A model generated the notes under the pieces. It was not told where the DNA came from. It saw nothing but the letters and a program-made list of their open reading frames with translations, and ran no database searches. Positions 36,591 to 49,382 of a stretch of 64,000 bases of DNA are shown here, one piece after another. How positions within the stretch are numbered: the first letter of the stretch is position 1; the number at the start of each line of letters is the position of its first letter. Source of the stretch: Hepsetus odoe (lineage: Eukaryota; Chordata; Actinopteri; Characiformes; Hepsetidae); contig CM029386.1 in assembly GCA_017165825.1 (NCBI GenBank), positions 18,961,183 to 19,025,182 on the forward strand. Reading direction: 5' to 3'. The translations under genes were made by a program, and so were the position numbers.

Positions 36591-36840
36591 GGAGTTTGGT
36601 GAATGTGGAGGCCTCAGCTGAAGCCAGGGTCTAAACTGCTCCTCTGTGGCCAGACAGGCTCTCCGTAGCTGGGCAGGACAGGGGGAGCATGTGGTGCTGT
36701 ATTTGTGGTGGATGGACACCTGCTCGGGATTAAAGGGCTTTTAGACTTTTGGCTGACCTGCACTGTTGCCATGGCAAACAGCAGGAGTCTAGACATCACA
36801 AACAGTCAGGAGACTAGAGGAGAGCATTTGCTTTCCAAAC
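36590..36840. promoter_or_regulatory. Candidate element with perfect-type RFX X-box
   Basis: Positions 36765-36778 read GTTGCCATGGCAAA, a near-perfect copy of the RFX palindrome GTTGCCATGGCAAC. TTTTGGCTGACCTG just before it contains an NFI half-site (TTGGC). The block is GC-balanced and repeat-free, unlike its flanks. RFX or NFI binding is inferred from motif alone. Confidence 0.4.
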
Positions 36841-39072
36841 ATATACGTATTCAGAAGTTTGGAATCACTCTTCAAAGGTTTGGAAATGGGGTTTTCAATA
36901 CTGTAAAACAAATTCGGCTGCAGATGAACATGCTTTGAATAATTATTGGGGGAAAGTGGAAAGAGAATGATGAACAGAGCTGTTGGAGTTGAAGGCGTTT
37001 TTGGTTTTTGCTGTTTGTCTGCAGTATAACGTTTATGCACTGGAATTAAGCTTTTTAATTTAAACCTTGGAGGAAAACTGTAAGATCAAGAACATGAAAA
37101 ACAGCAATAATAACTGGCTTTCTGAATAGGGTTCTAATAAAGTAATATCTAGAATAAAGTTCTTAACATTAGTACTATGCAGAACAAAGTTCTTATAGCA
37201 TTCATATCAGAATGAACTTTCTACCTATTACTTTAGATTACAATTCTCAAGAATTAGCGTTGCATGGCACAGCTTAAAAGTGAGGATCTGATCTTATTTA
37301 ATAAAACATCTTCTGGTTACACTGTAGAATCTGAATTGTAAATAAATGAAATAAACTATTTAGGCAGGTCACTCCTAACAGTATTGTACACACCCTCTCA
37401 CACAGTCACTCCAATACACACCCACCTAATATCTTATCAGGTAGGGCCACACACAATTGCAGACTGAGGTTGTTTAAGGACAGCAGTCAAGTGCGGTCAA
37501 TGTACCCTGACCTGTATCCTGTACTTCTTAATAGGTTTACCTGTTTGTTAACGTGTCTGTGGGGGAGGCTGTTGATCTGTTTGTTTAGGCTGCTGTTTAC
37601 TTATCTAGATGCTTATCGGGGGCCTTAAGATTCTGCCTGTTGGTGTATACAACATGTGGTTGTGTTAATGAAAACAAACACACATTGTAGATACAAATTT
37701 AGCCTGTGTTAGAGAGCGAGAGAGAGAGGGGAGGGGGGCTTTTTTCCTGACCAGTTGTCTTGTTTGCTTTGTCTTTTCCCTCAAATGACCCTTATGCTAC
37801 CAGTTACACACTCGCGCGCACACATGCACGGGCACACACACACACAAACACTCTCTTGACCTCATCCAGTATGGGCTGTCTGGCTGTTTCAGATTCACAA
37901 CATACAAAGACCAATTCAGTTTGTGCGCGAGAATCCCCCCCCCTTCCTCTCTGCAGCGTTCCTTCGCTGTTTCTGTGGTTCTCTCTCCCCATTACACACT
38001 TGCTGTGTACACACACATTCAAAAGTCTTTCTGCAATGTCATGCCCACTCAAATGTGGGCACATGCCCACTGAACAGGAAAGAATGGTTCTGAGTGGGCA
38101 GGCTTTAGAATGGCATGCACATCTGAGTGACTCTCACAGCTTTATTGGTGGCTTGATTGTGTTCGGTCAGTGACGTTTCAGTTCTTTCTTTCCTTCTTTT
38201 AATTATTCACTGAAATTCATGAACATCTTTCTTTCCAGAATCTCTGTCTCTCTCAGAGCACCGAATAATATTACTAAATCACATGACTGGCTCAGTAGCT
38301 CCTTGTCACTCAGGCTGCAGCCATAGAAACGAGATCATTTGGAGTGTCGTTATAGTGTTAGGGTATTATCCCAATAGTTTACGACTCAGACAAACATTTG
38401 TTATACAATTGTTTATACAATTATACAAATACAATTGCAATAATCCACTGAAACCCAGACCCAGCGCTGTTTAAACATTACAATGATCCCCAATAACCCA
38501 GCAGCAAATATTGCAGCAGTTATTTCTCAATGTTGTCTTTAGGTTGTTCTAATCAAATACAACCCAAACATAAAATGTATTGCAATACTTTTAATCCATT
38601 TGAAGATGATATAGACACAGTGCACACTTGCAGTTCAGTGCTGCCAGGCAACTCTCCATAAACTTGGAGCATGCTGTGGGATCACACTGCCATAAAACAC
38701 CCCTTGACTGAGAAGTGCACCAAAACGCTGCTGCTGATCCAAAGCTCTTTGTTTTCAGGGGAAGGATGCTCCTTTCGGCCGTTCCTCTTTTATATTTTCT
38801 TGCATCTGCTCATCTTCGACATGTTAGGTACATTTAAACTGACCGTGCTGATTTTTGTAGATAATCTCCATGTTGTTGTTGATGTATTATAACATTCTGT
38901 CTACTGTAGGACAGCTAGAATACAATCTGCGTGTGTGTGTGTGTGTGTGTGCGCACTTTCCTGTGTTGCATGAAACACACTGAACTATTGTGCTGCCCTC
39001 TAACAATCACATCCTGCCTGGGCCACAGGGTGATCTGAGGACGAGGACACACGCACGCACGCACACACACAG

Positions 39073-39106
<34 letters not shown>

Positions 39107-40394
39107 ACTTAGAGAGAGCTTTGCATGCTCACACTACAAATGATAATATATTGCATCTGTATTCTTATATCCTTATATCAAATATTGCTTGTTTTCTTTT
39201 GGCATACACACACACACACACACTCAGTTCACCTTAAATCACATATGATTTGATTCTGATTCTTTAAGAAATTTTTTAATTTAACGTGTGTGTAGACGAG
39301 GCTAACCCAGGTAGACCACAGGCCCATCTAATCTAAAGGAAAAATGTATTAAACTACATTTTGTAAGATTCATTTTTTTTGTTTTCTGTGAGTGTTGTCG
39401 TTTTATGGCCAATAAAAGAGTGTGAATGAAATGTATTCTGACATGCTCATTAGTATTGCAAGTGAACTCAAAGGTCTACTAAACAGCAATAAAGAAACAC
39501 ATGAATAGGTAAATGAATTTGGACTCTTTCTCTCCGTTTGCATCACTACTCACCAGTCTCACCGGGCACATAAAGGAAACATTGCTTGGAAAGCTTCTTT
39601 TTCATAGCCATAGATCATTTAAAAAGTGCAGGGAGAAAGGAAAAATGAAAAAAATGTTTGGACTTTGACTGTATTAACGCTAACCTGCAGTTACTAATCA
39701 GTGATTTTATGAGCACCATAAGTTTATTGTACAAAGCTGCTGTTTTCAATGTTTCTCCAGAGTGTCTGATGTGTTTCATTTTCACTGGCCATGGGTTGAC
39801 TGTTAATGTGATGTTCCTGCCTGTGTGCGTTGTGTATCTGTTGTTACTAAGCAATAGTCAGATAATAAAGTGATATATAGTGTTCACCGGATGAAAGGAA
39901 GGTGTGAGATTGGAGTGGAATTTCCATCAAATGAACGGCATTCCTGATGTCTTCATTAAGGCATTTAAAGAGGATCCATTTCAGTCACAGCCAAGATCAT
40001 TAGGTTTTCTGCCAAGCTTCATCATCTTTTCTCAGGTCTCCTATCACTGCTTAGCAACCATGTATATCTGCCATTACCCTCAGGCCTCTAATTTAACAAC
40101 TAGCATGCCAGAGTTTGAATCTGAAGCTCCAGCTGTGGCCAGAAAGATGTACTTTGGTTACCTGTGAAATGGAGGTCACCTCCAGAGCACCTGTTAGATT
40201 ATTATCTTATTTTCTTCCTTGATCCCCAAAATTGACCCCCATGCAATGATGCATTTTTACCTCATGCATTGACATAGGCTTTCCCCAACACTGTTTCTCA
40301 AGGCCTGCACATTTTAGTGCCTTCTTAGCTTCTGTACACTTTCTCAGCAGATTGTTTGTATAAGAGGAGTTGAGAACAGGTATATATTAAAACA
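36841..40394. other. nfix intron 2 (non-coding)
   Basis: Positions 37080-37260 hold a weak tandem array with a TAAAGTTCTTA-like unit. (CA)n is at 37807-37850 and (GT)n at 38930-38951, and 39051-39102 is a CA/CACG array. No coding exon is recognised. Confidence 0.65.
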
Positions 40395-40541
40395 TGTACA
40401 GGTTCGAATCCCACCTCTGGCACTACTATAACTGGGTCCCTGAGCAAGACCCTTAACCCTGAATTGCTCCAGGGGGACTGTCCCTGCAATTAGGACATGG
40501 AAGTCGCTCTGGATAAGAGCGTCTGCTAAATGTAAATGCAC
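40395..40541 (+). mobile_element. tRNA-derived SINE, family C, 5' truncated
   Basis: It starts inside the B-box (CAGGTTCGAATCCCACCTC), then the GAGCAAGACCCTTAACCCTG body and the conserved GAAGTCGCTCTGGATAAGAG and CGTCTGCTAAATGTAAATG end. It lies in the opposite orientation to the other family C copies. Confidence 0.85.
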
Positions 40542-41187
40542 AGCCTCCTGGAGCAGGGTTGGGAAGCACTAGTGTAGCACAAAAGGACTTGAACTCAACA
40601 CATAACCAAAATATACATATACATAACCAAAAAAAAAAAACAACATCTTTTCCACTCTGGGATGGGCTTTTACCCTACACATTTCCAAAACAAAACCTAA
40701 ACAATCTTAAAGTGACTAGAAATTATAGTCTAGATGATTGCTAGAAAGCTCATTGAGAAGGTGTACTGGGTACCATGAAAAGCTGGTTAAGGATGTAGAT
40801 TAAAGGAGCAGCTTGAACAAAAAGGCTAATGTCCTAAAGCATGCACGTAAGACAGTAGCCAGGAATGAGCATGACCGCATTGGCATGTTTCGCTTTTCTT
40901 CCTTTAGGTTGGGGTTAAACCTAACAAGGACTTACTGTAAGATGTTCACAGTAATATTAAGGAGATCAGGGGTGCCCACTTCCAGTGTTGATGTCTGTCT
41001 GTATCAATCTGGTAATTTCCCTCAAGCACACACAGTTAACCTGCAGGTGAGTTTAATCAGGTGTTGCCATGTTTTGATTTTAACAGAAAGGGCCATCTAG
41101 TGGCCACAAACCATACTGCTCTTTCATTACAGAGGCTTCGATTCTGATATTTGTTGCTTCACAGTGTAGACACTACATGTCTATTCA

Positions 41188-41335
41188 TCATGGGGGCAGC
41201 AGTGGCCTAGTGGTTAGGGAGTTGGCCACAGAATCAGAAAGTCAGGGGTTTGTATCCCAGACCAGTTGGTTGCCCTAAGGTACCCTTGAGCAAGGTACCG
41301 TCCCCATCATTCCTCCTTGGCCCTGCTTCACGTGT
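41188..41335 (+). mobile_element. tRNA-derived SINE, family A, 3' truncated
   Basis: It begins GGGGGCAGCAGTGGCCTAGT with an A-box, followed by GGTTTGTATCCC (B-box) and TACCCTTGAGCAAGGTACC. The 3' body is missing. Confidence 0.8.
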
Positions 41336-41399
41336 GTGAGTGTGAGTGAAATGCCCTTTTACTGTGATCATGGTATCTAGTCTTCTGTTAGGGGTTACG

Positions 41400-41620
41400 A
41401 TTTGAGCACTAGTGAGGTTAGGCACTGGTGTTTGATTAGTTCTGGGTCACAGATTCCAACTCATCCCAGTGGTATTGAATGGTGCACAATCACTCCAGAG
41501 AACACAGTTCCACTGCTTCACTGTACCCTTCTCACCCGCCTCTGTATTAGGCATGCTGACCTTTAGGCCCATGTGCTTTTGCTCCAGGGTGTCTTATTCT
41601 ACTGGAAATGAAGATTAATC
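41400..41620. repeat. Dispersed repeat family B, copy
   Basis: GATTAGTTCTGGGTCACA, GGTATTGAATGGTGCACAAT and CACTCCAGAGAACACAG are shared with the copies at 8600, 14240 and 30110. It follows a SINE by about 65 bp. Confidence 0.65.
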
Positions 41621-42601
41621 AAGCCCATGTCTGCAATTTTATGAACCTGTGTCAGCAATGAGCCCACAAACAAAGTATGAGACGCAGAACGAAACTGCAG
41701 TTTTTTTTTTCCATCTGTGAAGACACAAAAGATTGTGGTCCTTCTGTTGCTGTGGGCGCATCAGGACATTTAGCATTCGCCGTAGAAATCCTATGTGCTC
41801 ATTAGCATCGTCTGAAGGCAGTTTGAGTGATTGGAAGCACTTCTGAGGCACTTTGGGCAACATTTACCCCTTTACCAACCATAATGGGTTCACCCAGGTG
41901 GCAGAATAAGGGTGAATAGGGCTTGTGTGCGATGGCATGTGTTTAGATTGGTTAGATCAATCACATATATGTTGTTGAACAATTTTAATGACAGACTGCA
42001 CTAAATGTAATTGAGATGCACAGTTTATGGTGCAGATGAGCACTGCAGTGTGTGTTGATGGGTCTGAGCCCAGGGCGTCCTCAGAGACCCTATATGCCTG
42101 TCCAATCAAAAAGCCTGTCAGAACTGCTCCAAGGCAGAAACCCAGTTGTACACTCTAGCAAGCTGCTTCCCCTCCCTATACACACACACACACAGTTTTC
42201 CTCAAGCTGCCAGTCCATTTTAATTATGGATAAACGTTCTGCCGAAGATATGTGAGGAGCATAATAGTTTTTGCTCCATGATAGAAGCTTATGTTTCATG
42301 GCGCCTGAACTCCGAAAATAGAAATGATGCAGAATTACTGAGCACAATAGACTTCCGTACTAATTTTGCAAGAGATTCACTTATTACACCAAATGTTTCA
42401 ACCACAGCAAAGGTAATATCTCTCTATGCCTTTCCTTTTCTTTCTCTGTATTTTCTCTCTCTTCCTCTAGATGTCTTTCCCTCTGTCTCTCTCTGTCTCT
42501 TGCTAATTCTCTCTCTCTCTTGGCTGAGGTTAGGTGCAGACGGGCACACAGATGGGTAGCAGGCTGGGCACAGGCCACTCACGCCACACCTGCTCCCTCA
42601 T

Positions 42602-42632
<31 letters not shown>

Positions 42633-45600
42633 TACGTATGTGCTTTCACATAGACATTTTGAGACTTACACACATGTGGGGCCGAATTCATACACACTCA
42701 CTCTTGCACATGGACGCATACACACTCGAACACATAAGCACACATATGGACAGCGTGCAAACACAGGCGTTTCTCTGCAGATGCTGACAATGTTCAATTG
42801 AATTATTTTTAATATCATTTAAGATGTGTTTATGGAAATGCAATTTACATCCTGTGAACATTTTAGCATGTGTGAACCAGCAGTTTCATATTAACCGCTT
42901 TGTCTTTAAAGTCCACACCAGTTCAAACTAATTAAACCTAATGTCCTGCTGAAGCTGGATTAGTTTTAGTTGGAAATTGAGTGATTACCGTAGAGATCAG
43001 ATATTTAAATCCAGTCCAAATGGGTAATGTTTTAAAGTCAGAAGTAATAGGCTTGAAGTAATAATGCTGTAACGAATTACCTACAGTAGCCCTATTTTTG
43101 CAGAGACAACTTATTTTTATTTCCATCTGAATCTTCCATATTTTTCTTGTTCTCCCTTTGAGGAAATCACTGGTTAAATGTACTGTTTTTCTTCTTCAGG
43201 CTAGATCAGCAGGATTTTCCAGACTGTTGGAAAAGATTGCCTTGGGCTGACTTTAGGCCGGTGCTGCATGTCATTTTGTCTCTTAGCACGCTTGTTCACA
43301 AACACTTAATGAATCAGGAAAATCTTAGTCATTTATGTGACCTGGAGGGTAGAAGTTCCTATCCATCATCCATCAAGGGTTCATCAAAATTCTATTAAGT
43401 GGGCAAATATGATGGCAGACAGAGGTGGAAAATGTATTGTTACATTAAAATAATCATTAAATTAATTGGTTGTATAACCATGTTTGAAGAAAACTTTTGA
43501 ATTTCTACAAAATACATACCGCTAGAAACTCAGATGCTGGAGTTGTGTAAATGAGAAGTGAAAGAAATTAAAGCCCTCCATTCTGAGCATTTGGTAAATG
43601 ATCTCAATGCAAAGCTGACCCATACCTTCCTTTCTTCGACATTGTTAGTATGTATGATATAGTTGTTCTTTTGACCCCTACATTATAGCCAGAGTCTGGC
43701 CACATACCAGCATACAGGCAAACTTCAAGAGGCCATAAATTATATACATAATCAGGGATTTAATCCATCTTGCTGGTGATCAGGATTAGCACTTTCACCC
43801 ATGGCGTGATTCTCCAAACAGCTTATGCTCTCGTGATCTGAACATATTCTGAGAACCAACAAAAGAAAGAAAAAGTCCAGAAATTAGTCACTAGCATATA
43901 AACCTGTGTGTAATAAATAACTCCTGTGGGAGAAGAGATAAAATGTCCAATGAAACGAGTGTGAGAAACAGCTGTGTTGGGGAAGTACATGGGGATTAGA
44001 GCGCTTCGGAACATTTTAAGCGCATTACAGATTAAAAAAAGGTCAGAATGTTTAGCAACACAACACTAAACCTCTTAAGCCAAACCCAATTGGGGTTTCA
44101 ACCAAGTTATCCAGTGATGGGGAGAGTAAAACAAGGAGAAAGGAGGAGTGAGAGAGAGAGAATCCTCATCATCTAGTTTAAAAAAAAAATGGGTAGCTTA
44201 GACACTAAATATATAATGACGTGTGTAAAACATACTAACGGATTGCAGGCCAAGAGTTTAATCATAATGCTTCATTTTATTGTCATCACGCCCCTGACAT
44301 AGATGTAGTACAAGATGTTATCATGCGTTGTAATGGATGATTGTAATCACACAGTTCACCTGGAAAGTTAGTTTGTACAGTTAGAGACGTGTGTGATAGA
44401 GATCCCCCCTCTGGCACTAATATGCAACTACACTATTACAGAAGGTGTAAGAAAGCCACCACCGACTCCAGAGCGAATGTACTGAATCGAGTCAATCACT
44501 GAACAGTTCATTTCATTCAGCTCCGTCAGTCCCAGCTCATTCAGTTCACTCCATTCTATCTCAGCCAGTTTGATAGTCTTCAATTCCCTTTTAGCCAGAT
44601 TGACATTTCCAGCAGTTCTACTCCATGAAGATCCTTTAGTCCTTTGTTAGCGTTTCTATTTGAGCCAGTTGGTTCTTTCAGTTCCGTTTCTGTCGTTCCC
44701 AACACTTCAGTGTGTACCAATCCAGTCAGTTCCATTTTAATCCTTGAAATCGAGCTTGTCAAACAAAACTGATGTAGTCAGTTTAACTATCAACGATAGT
44801 TTGTTCCATTCGTTTTGATTAAATAGGCTCCATCAGGTTTTATTTCATTCATTTCTGCTAGATTTACTTTGGTCGTCAGTTTAATCCTCCACTGTGGAAT
44901 TAAGGGTAAAAGCTGCAAAGCTATTTTAGATGGGCTCAATTGATCTTGACCTTTCAATTCAGTCAGTAAGCTTTATTAATTGCAAGGATTTAGACTAAAA
45001 ACATCTATTTTTGTGACCAACTCTGATTGGTCAGAGTGCCCACTTTTCTGGGATACAGCGACACTGATTTTCTCTTTAACTTGTGGACAGTGACAATAAA
45101 TGTTTATCCTTGATGCCATTTTCTAAACAAAGATGTCATGTATGTCATTGTCCATGAAGCAAATGGACTGGCAACAGCTTCCGAGCCAACAAACCCAGCA
45201 GCAGATAGATAGACAGAGGGGATGTGGATTGGACCTTGGCTTTGTAGGGGGTACGTTTGTAAGATGGTATGCTTTTCAGGGTTGCTCATTGGGTCCGGAC
45301 TGTTTAAATTTTGCAAGTGTGTGTATATGTGTGTGTGCGTGTGCTGTCAGCTAGTAGGAATGTATCTACACCGCCAGTGCTAAGATGGCTGCCAAACACT
45401 AACATGGCTGCCAGGTTTCTGGAGGGAGAGAGAGAGATTAGACTCTTGTTCACAGGCAGTCGTTTTCTTCTGCTTATAGTATTTAGACTCTGGGAGACCA
45501 GTGACTCTTTGTTTTTGTGTGTGTGTTTCTCTCCTAATCTCTACCACACTATATTAAATCATGCTGGCCTGCACCTCTATGGTCCTTTGCCACCTATGAG

Positions 45601-45673
45601 CAATTTATACACACCTACATGTATACACACTGTCTATATCCAGTGTACTCATCTTTATCTCTCTCTCTCTCAG
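41621..45673. other. nfix intron 2, distal part (non-coding)
   Basis: (CA)n is at 42602-42630. Positions 44480-44960 are a loose CAGTT/TTCATT-rich array. The last 20 bp before exon 3 are a (CT)n pyrimidine tract serving the acceptor at 45672-45673. No additional exon is recognised. Confidence 0.7.
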
Positions 45674-45736
45674 AATCGGGACAATCAGACAGCTCCAGCC
45701 AGCAGGCAGACTCTGACATCAAACCCCCGCCAAATG
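45674..45736 (+). CDS. nfix: nfix coding exon 3
   Basis: A 63 bp exon encoding ESGQSDSSSQQADSDIKPPP then N, with a phase 1 split codon at each end (the G of GAA comes from exon 2; a G is left for exon 4). It follows a CT-rich acceptor tract and has the donor ATG|GTAAGA. The text matches the linker just after the DNA-binding domain in NFIX (ESGQSDSS...DIKPLPNG as I recall), which differs from the other three NFI paralogues. Confidence 0.95.
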
Positions 45737-46393
45737 GTAAGAATAAACCTTGGAAGGTCTTCACAGCCATCAAAAGTGTAATTGATATATTGATAGATGG
45801 CACAGTAAAGGTGGATAAAAAGCAAAACAGTACATGAATTTAAGCAACCATTGTAGAATGTACGCTGCGTGGATGATTTATGGCTCATTTGAAGGTGGCC
45901 AGTACATAAAGTAAAAACATGGTGATAAGTTTAAACCTAAAGCCACTCTCTCATAGTAATCTCGTAACCCAATTAAGCAGCAGCATTTTTCACATCAGGA
46001 CATCTTCAGCTACAGGTTTTATGCCAGCCGCATATTGTTGCCTTTCCTTTAAAGAGGAAGTAGCTACACATCCTAAATTAAAAACAAAAATTCCCTTATT
46101 TCGTTCTGTGATGTCTGACAATAATTTCTTAGCCAGAAAAGTGTATGACGGAGAGAAGTTTAGACACAACAAATTACACTGTGGTGCTTTTCTACATTTA
46201 CACAGTACAACTTCATATACAGTCTAGAAGGGATTGGCCAGAACACTCAGTGATGTCACTGACGGTCTGCCTAGAATGCTCGGTGATGTCACAGAGTTCA
46301 AACCATGAGAGTTCAGCGTGGCCCAAAATGCTGTGTGTTTGTTAGCATTTTTAATGCGTGGTTATAATTGGTTATATCTTGTGACTCCTGCAG

Positions 46394-46468
46394 GACATTT
46401 GAGTTTCCAGGATTGCTTTGTAACGTCGGGCGTTTGGAACGCAGCTGAGCTAGTACGGGTTTCACAAA
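46394..46468 (+). CDS. nfix: nfix coding exon 4
   Basis: A 75 bp exon between CTCCTGCAG and AAA|GTGAGTA. Spliced to exon 3 it reads GHLSFQDCFVTSGVWNAAEL VRVSQ, a segment conserved across vertebrate NFI proteins between the DNA-binding domain and the activation region. Mammalian NFIX, as I recall, has VWNVTEL where this has VWNAAEL. Both ends are phase 1, so it could be skipped without frame change. The exon has no long open frame of its own and is recognised by homology and splice sites. Confidence 0.93.
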
Positions 46469-47010
46469 GTGAGTAAACAAAGGATGACTTCGTACATAGT
46501 GAGTAAATCAACACATTGACTAACATATGTAAGTATAATTGTAAAGTCCAAATATTACTTGGTCATGTGCTCTTTTGTTAGGTCATAGGACACGGCTAAT
46601 AAAATGGGGTTGTTACCCATCTTTTTTATTTAGAGCGCTTCATTATTGTAGGTATAATAGGTAACTGTTGATCTCAATGTACATAATACGAAAATGGGAT
46701 AGATACATAATATATTTAATAACTTTTGAACAAAGTGTAGTTTGTATCCCTATATGTTAAATTTTGCATATTGAGTTATTGTGCGTTAAAATATGAAGTG
46801 AGTCTCAGTGGAGACAAAAATCAATGCCAAATGGGTCTCCATAATTAGTATTTTACATGAATTACAAAAACACATGTGGGAAGATCTAAACTAGTGGGTT
46901 TATCTGTTTGAGTTTATATTATATATATATATATATATTATATAAAGATATTTATATATATCTTTATTGTGTGGTATGGTCAGTTATTGTCTCTCTCTTT
47001 CTTTTCTTAG
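46469..47010 (+). other. nfix intron 4
   Basis: A 542 bp GT-AG intron. Positions 46915-46967 are an alternating AT stretch with self-complementary arms (AAAGATAT ... ATATCTTT) just before the acceptor pyrimidine tract. Confidence 0.9.
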
Positions 47011-47131
47011 CCCCGGTTGCCACAGCATCAGGCCCTAATTTTTCATTGGCTGATCTGGAAAGTCCTGGTTACTACAATATCAACCAAGTGGCGCTGGGTC
47101 GGCGCTCACTGACATCACCGCCATCTACCAG
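47011..47131 (+). CDS. nfix: nfix coding exon 5
   Basis: A 121 bp exon encoding (T)PVATASGPNFSLADLESPG then YYNINQVALGRRSLTSPPST and the first two bases of a Ser codon. The acceptor is CTTTTCTTAG and the donor AG|GTACAC. The text is diagnostic of NFIX: PVATASGPNFSLADLESP followed by YYNINQV. It is part of the Ser/Pro-rich region that follows the DNA-binding domain. The intron after it begins with a CA repeat. Confidence 0.95.
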
Positions 47132-47871
47132 GTACACACACAATTACATCACTGTTTACACTTACTGTAAGACTTCACATGCTCACACAGGAGTGTAAAT
47201 CTCTGTCCTCACATTGATTTATTGAGCGCAAATGTGAGTTGATGAACTATTTACACTATAGTGTAAATTCATCAGTCTTTTTTTGGATTTAAAGTTTTAG
47301 ATTTGAAAAGTAGTGAGTTTTATTTCGTTAAACATAAGCCAACTTTAATGGATAAACCAACAATAATGAATTTTCAGACTTTGCTGCAGTTTGGATCACA
47401 ATGCAATTTTTATTTCTTTTTTTTAACCCAGGTGACACTTCAGTGTGGAGGGACAGTATACTTCTCTTACAATTTTCTTTTTAAGCCTTGTCCAGTCAGT
47501 AGCTGGTTATGAACTGGTTGTCCATTATGGCATTATTAAGCAGTAATTTGATTCAGTTTAAGGAATAGTTTGGCAAAAAATGACATTTCCCCTTACCCTT
47601 AAATGTTCAGTCAAGACATGTTTGGATTCCTGGTTGTTTGATCTGGTCTGGAGTATGTCCACTTCTTACCTGCCCCTCATTTCTTTATCAGTCTCATCAT
47701 TTTTATGGTTTTCTTCCTCCCTTTTCTTTCTTTTCCACTGTCTTCTGTCATCCCTCTCTACCTCACCCTGTCTCTCTGCCTCTTTTTCTCTTTCTCTCTT
47801 TGGGTGGTGCTCCAGGGCCGAGGTGGAGCTGTACGCGAGTCTTCCTCGGAGGTAGCCTGTGTGTGGATAAC

Positions 47872-47906
<35 letters not shown>

Positions 47907-48092
47907 TAAGCTACTGTACCAGAGGTTTAGGCACCTGAGAAAATACCTTCTAGTACCTGGTTTTGTTGAACAGTGCTTGATTAAGCTGAATCATGTGTGC
48001 AGCTAAATTAACAAATCCAAGTGAAGGGTACCCGTGGAAGCCTCATATGTTCCACGTCTGGAACGCTCCACATCTAAACTCATGCAATCATT

Positions 48093-48390
48093 TTCATCCC
48101 TGCTTATCCTGATTAGGGTTGCAGGCAGTCTGTGGCCTCTCCCAGCTCTCACAGAGTGAAAGGTGGGGAAAAAGTTGCCAGTCCATCGCAGGGCAGACAC
48201 ACAGACAAAAGGACACACACAAACACAGACTCATACCTAAGGGGCAACTTAGAAGATCCAGTCCACCTGATTTACATGTCTTTGGATGGTGCGTGGAAAC
48301 CTGATCACCCAGAGGAAATCCACACAGAGAACATACAAACTCCACCTGGGAATTGAGAACCTTTCTGCTGAGAGGCCACTGTGCCACCCT
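48093..48390 (+). mobile_element. Non-LTR retrotransposon-like 3' tail
   Basis: Contains the words GCCAGTCCATCGCAGGGCAG, GTCTTTGGATGGTGCGTGGA, AACATACAAACTCCACCTGG and GCCACTGTGCCACCCT, characteristic of a widespread fish dispersed repeat usually seen as a LINE (L2/Rex-type) 3' end. The exact family is uncertain. No coding capacity remains. Confidence 0.6.
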
Positions 48391-48479
48391 ACAACCGAAC
48401 TGCTTTCACTAATACAAATGAATAATACCAATTCACAAAGGTTTCTGTCAAGAAGTGGAATATTTTAGCCAGAATGATA

Positions 48480-49382
48480 GAAAGGGTTCAGAACACACAG
48501 TGCAAAACAACTTGACCACCACCAAAAGTGTCCACAATGCACTTTTCAATTAAAACTGAACAATGGAGCAATGGAAGAAGGTGGCATGGTGCTCGCCTGT
48601 CACTCACCTGGGGAAGAAACAGTGCCAGGATGAACTTTGCCTGGAGCATCACACTGCCTCTGATGACTCGCCTTCTTCCCAGTGTTCTGCTGTGAAACCT
48701 TGGATCCTGGCTTTGGTGTGGATATTACTTTGTACCACCTACCTAAAAAGTGTTGTAGACCATGGACATTCCTTCATGACGACAGCATTCCCTTAGAGGC
48801 AGCGTCCTCTTTCAGCCAAACAATGAGTCCGTCTACACTGCAATTGTTAAAGAATGGATTGAGGAACATGGTAAAGAGTTCAAGGTGTTGACCTTGCCTT
48901 CAATTTCTCCAGATCTCTGAGGGATATTCTAGTTGAATCTAGCCAATGGGGGCACAACCTTCCAACGCACAGGACTCAAAAGATCTGCTACTGTCTTTGT
49001 TCCATCTACAGAGGTCTTGTTGGGCTTGTATGCCTTGACTGGTTTGAGCCATTATAACAGGACAGGTGGGACATGTACGACATATATATGCAGGTAGTTT
49101 TGTTCTGTTGTGTAATATTCCGTTATTGTGGCTCATTCAAAGGGCAGCCAGGGCTGAAACGCATCTTATAATTTAGACACGAATAGGCAGGACTTAACTG
49201 GTGTAGGCCGAATAAAAAACTAATATTGCAAAAACTGTGAAAAACTGTGGATTTGTTGCAATTTGGTCTCAGTGATATGCACCATTTTTAACTCAAGTGT
49301 TATTTTTTCTTCTTACATACAACAATAAATTCTTTAAAGGAGGATAAATTTGGTGCCTAGATCCTTTGCACAGTATTGTCTA
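48480..49382 (+). pseudogene. Decayed Tc1/mariner-like transposase
   Basis: The stretch reads, with frame breaks, as the catalytic half of a Tc1/mariner DDE transposase. At 48562 it opens with an MEQWKKVAW segment. Further on are the regions for the TTYL..VVDH..F segment (48738-48779), FSQTMSP..LQLLKNG (an NAPCHTAK-like block, near 48812-48860) and SPDL (48908-48919), the last followed at once by a stop where an intact copy would continue. The downstream terminus TTTGCACAGTATTGT at 49368-49382 resembles Tc1-type ends. At least two frameshifts and several stops make it non-functional. Because it was recognised from remembered family patterns, the boundaries are approximate. Confidence 0.6.

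Noticed and set aside
45311..45781. 156-residue frame overlapping nfix exon 3
   Set aside because: Only the exon 3 part is real; the rest is intron, and in exon 3 it uses the same frame only by chance.
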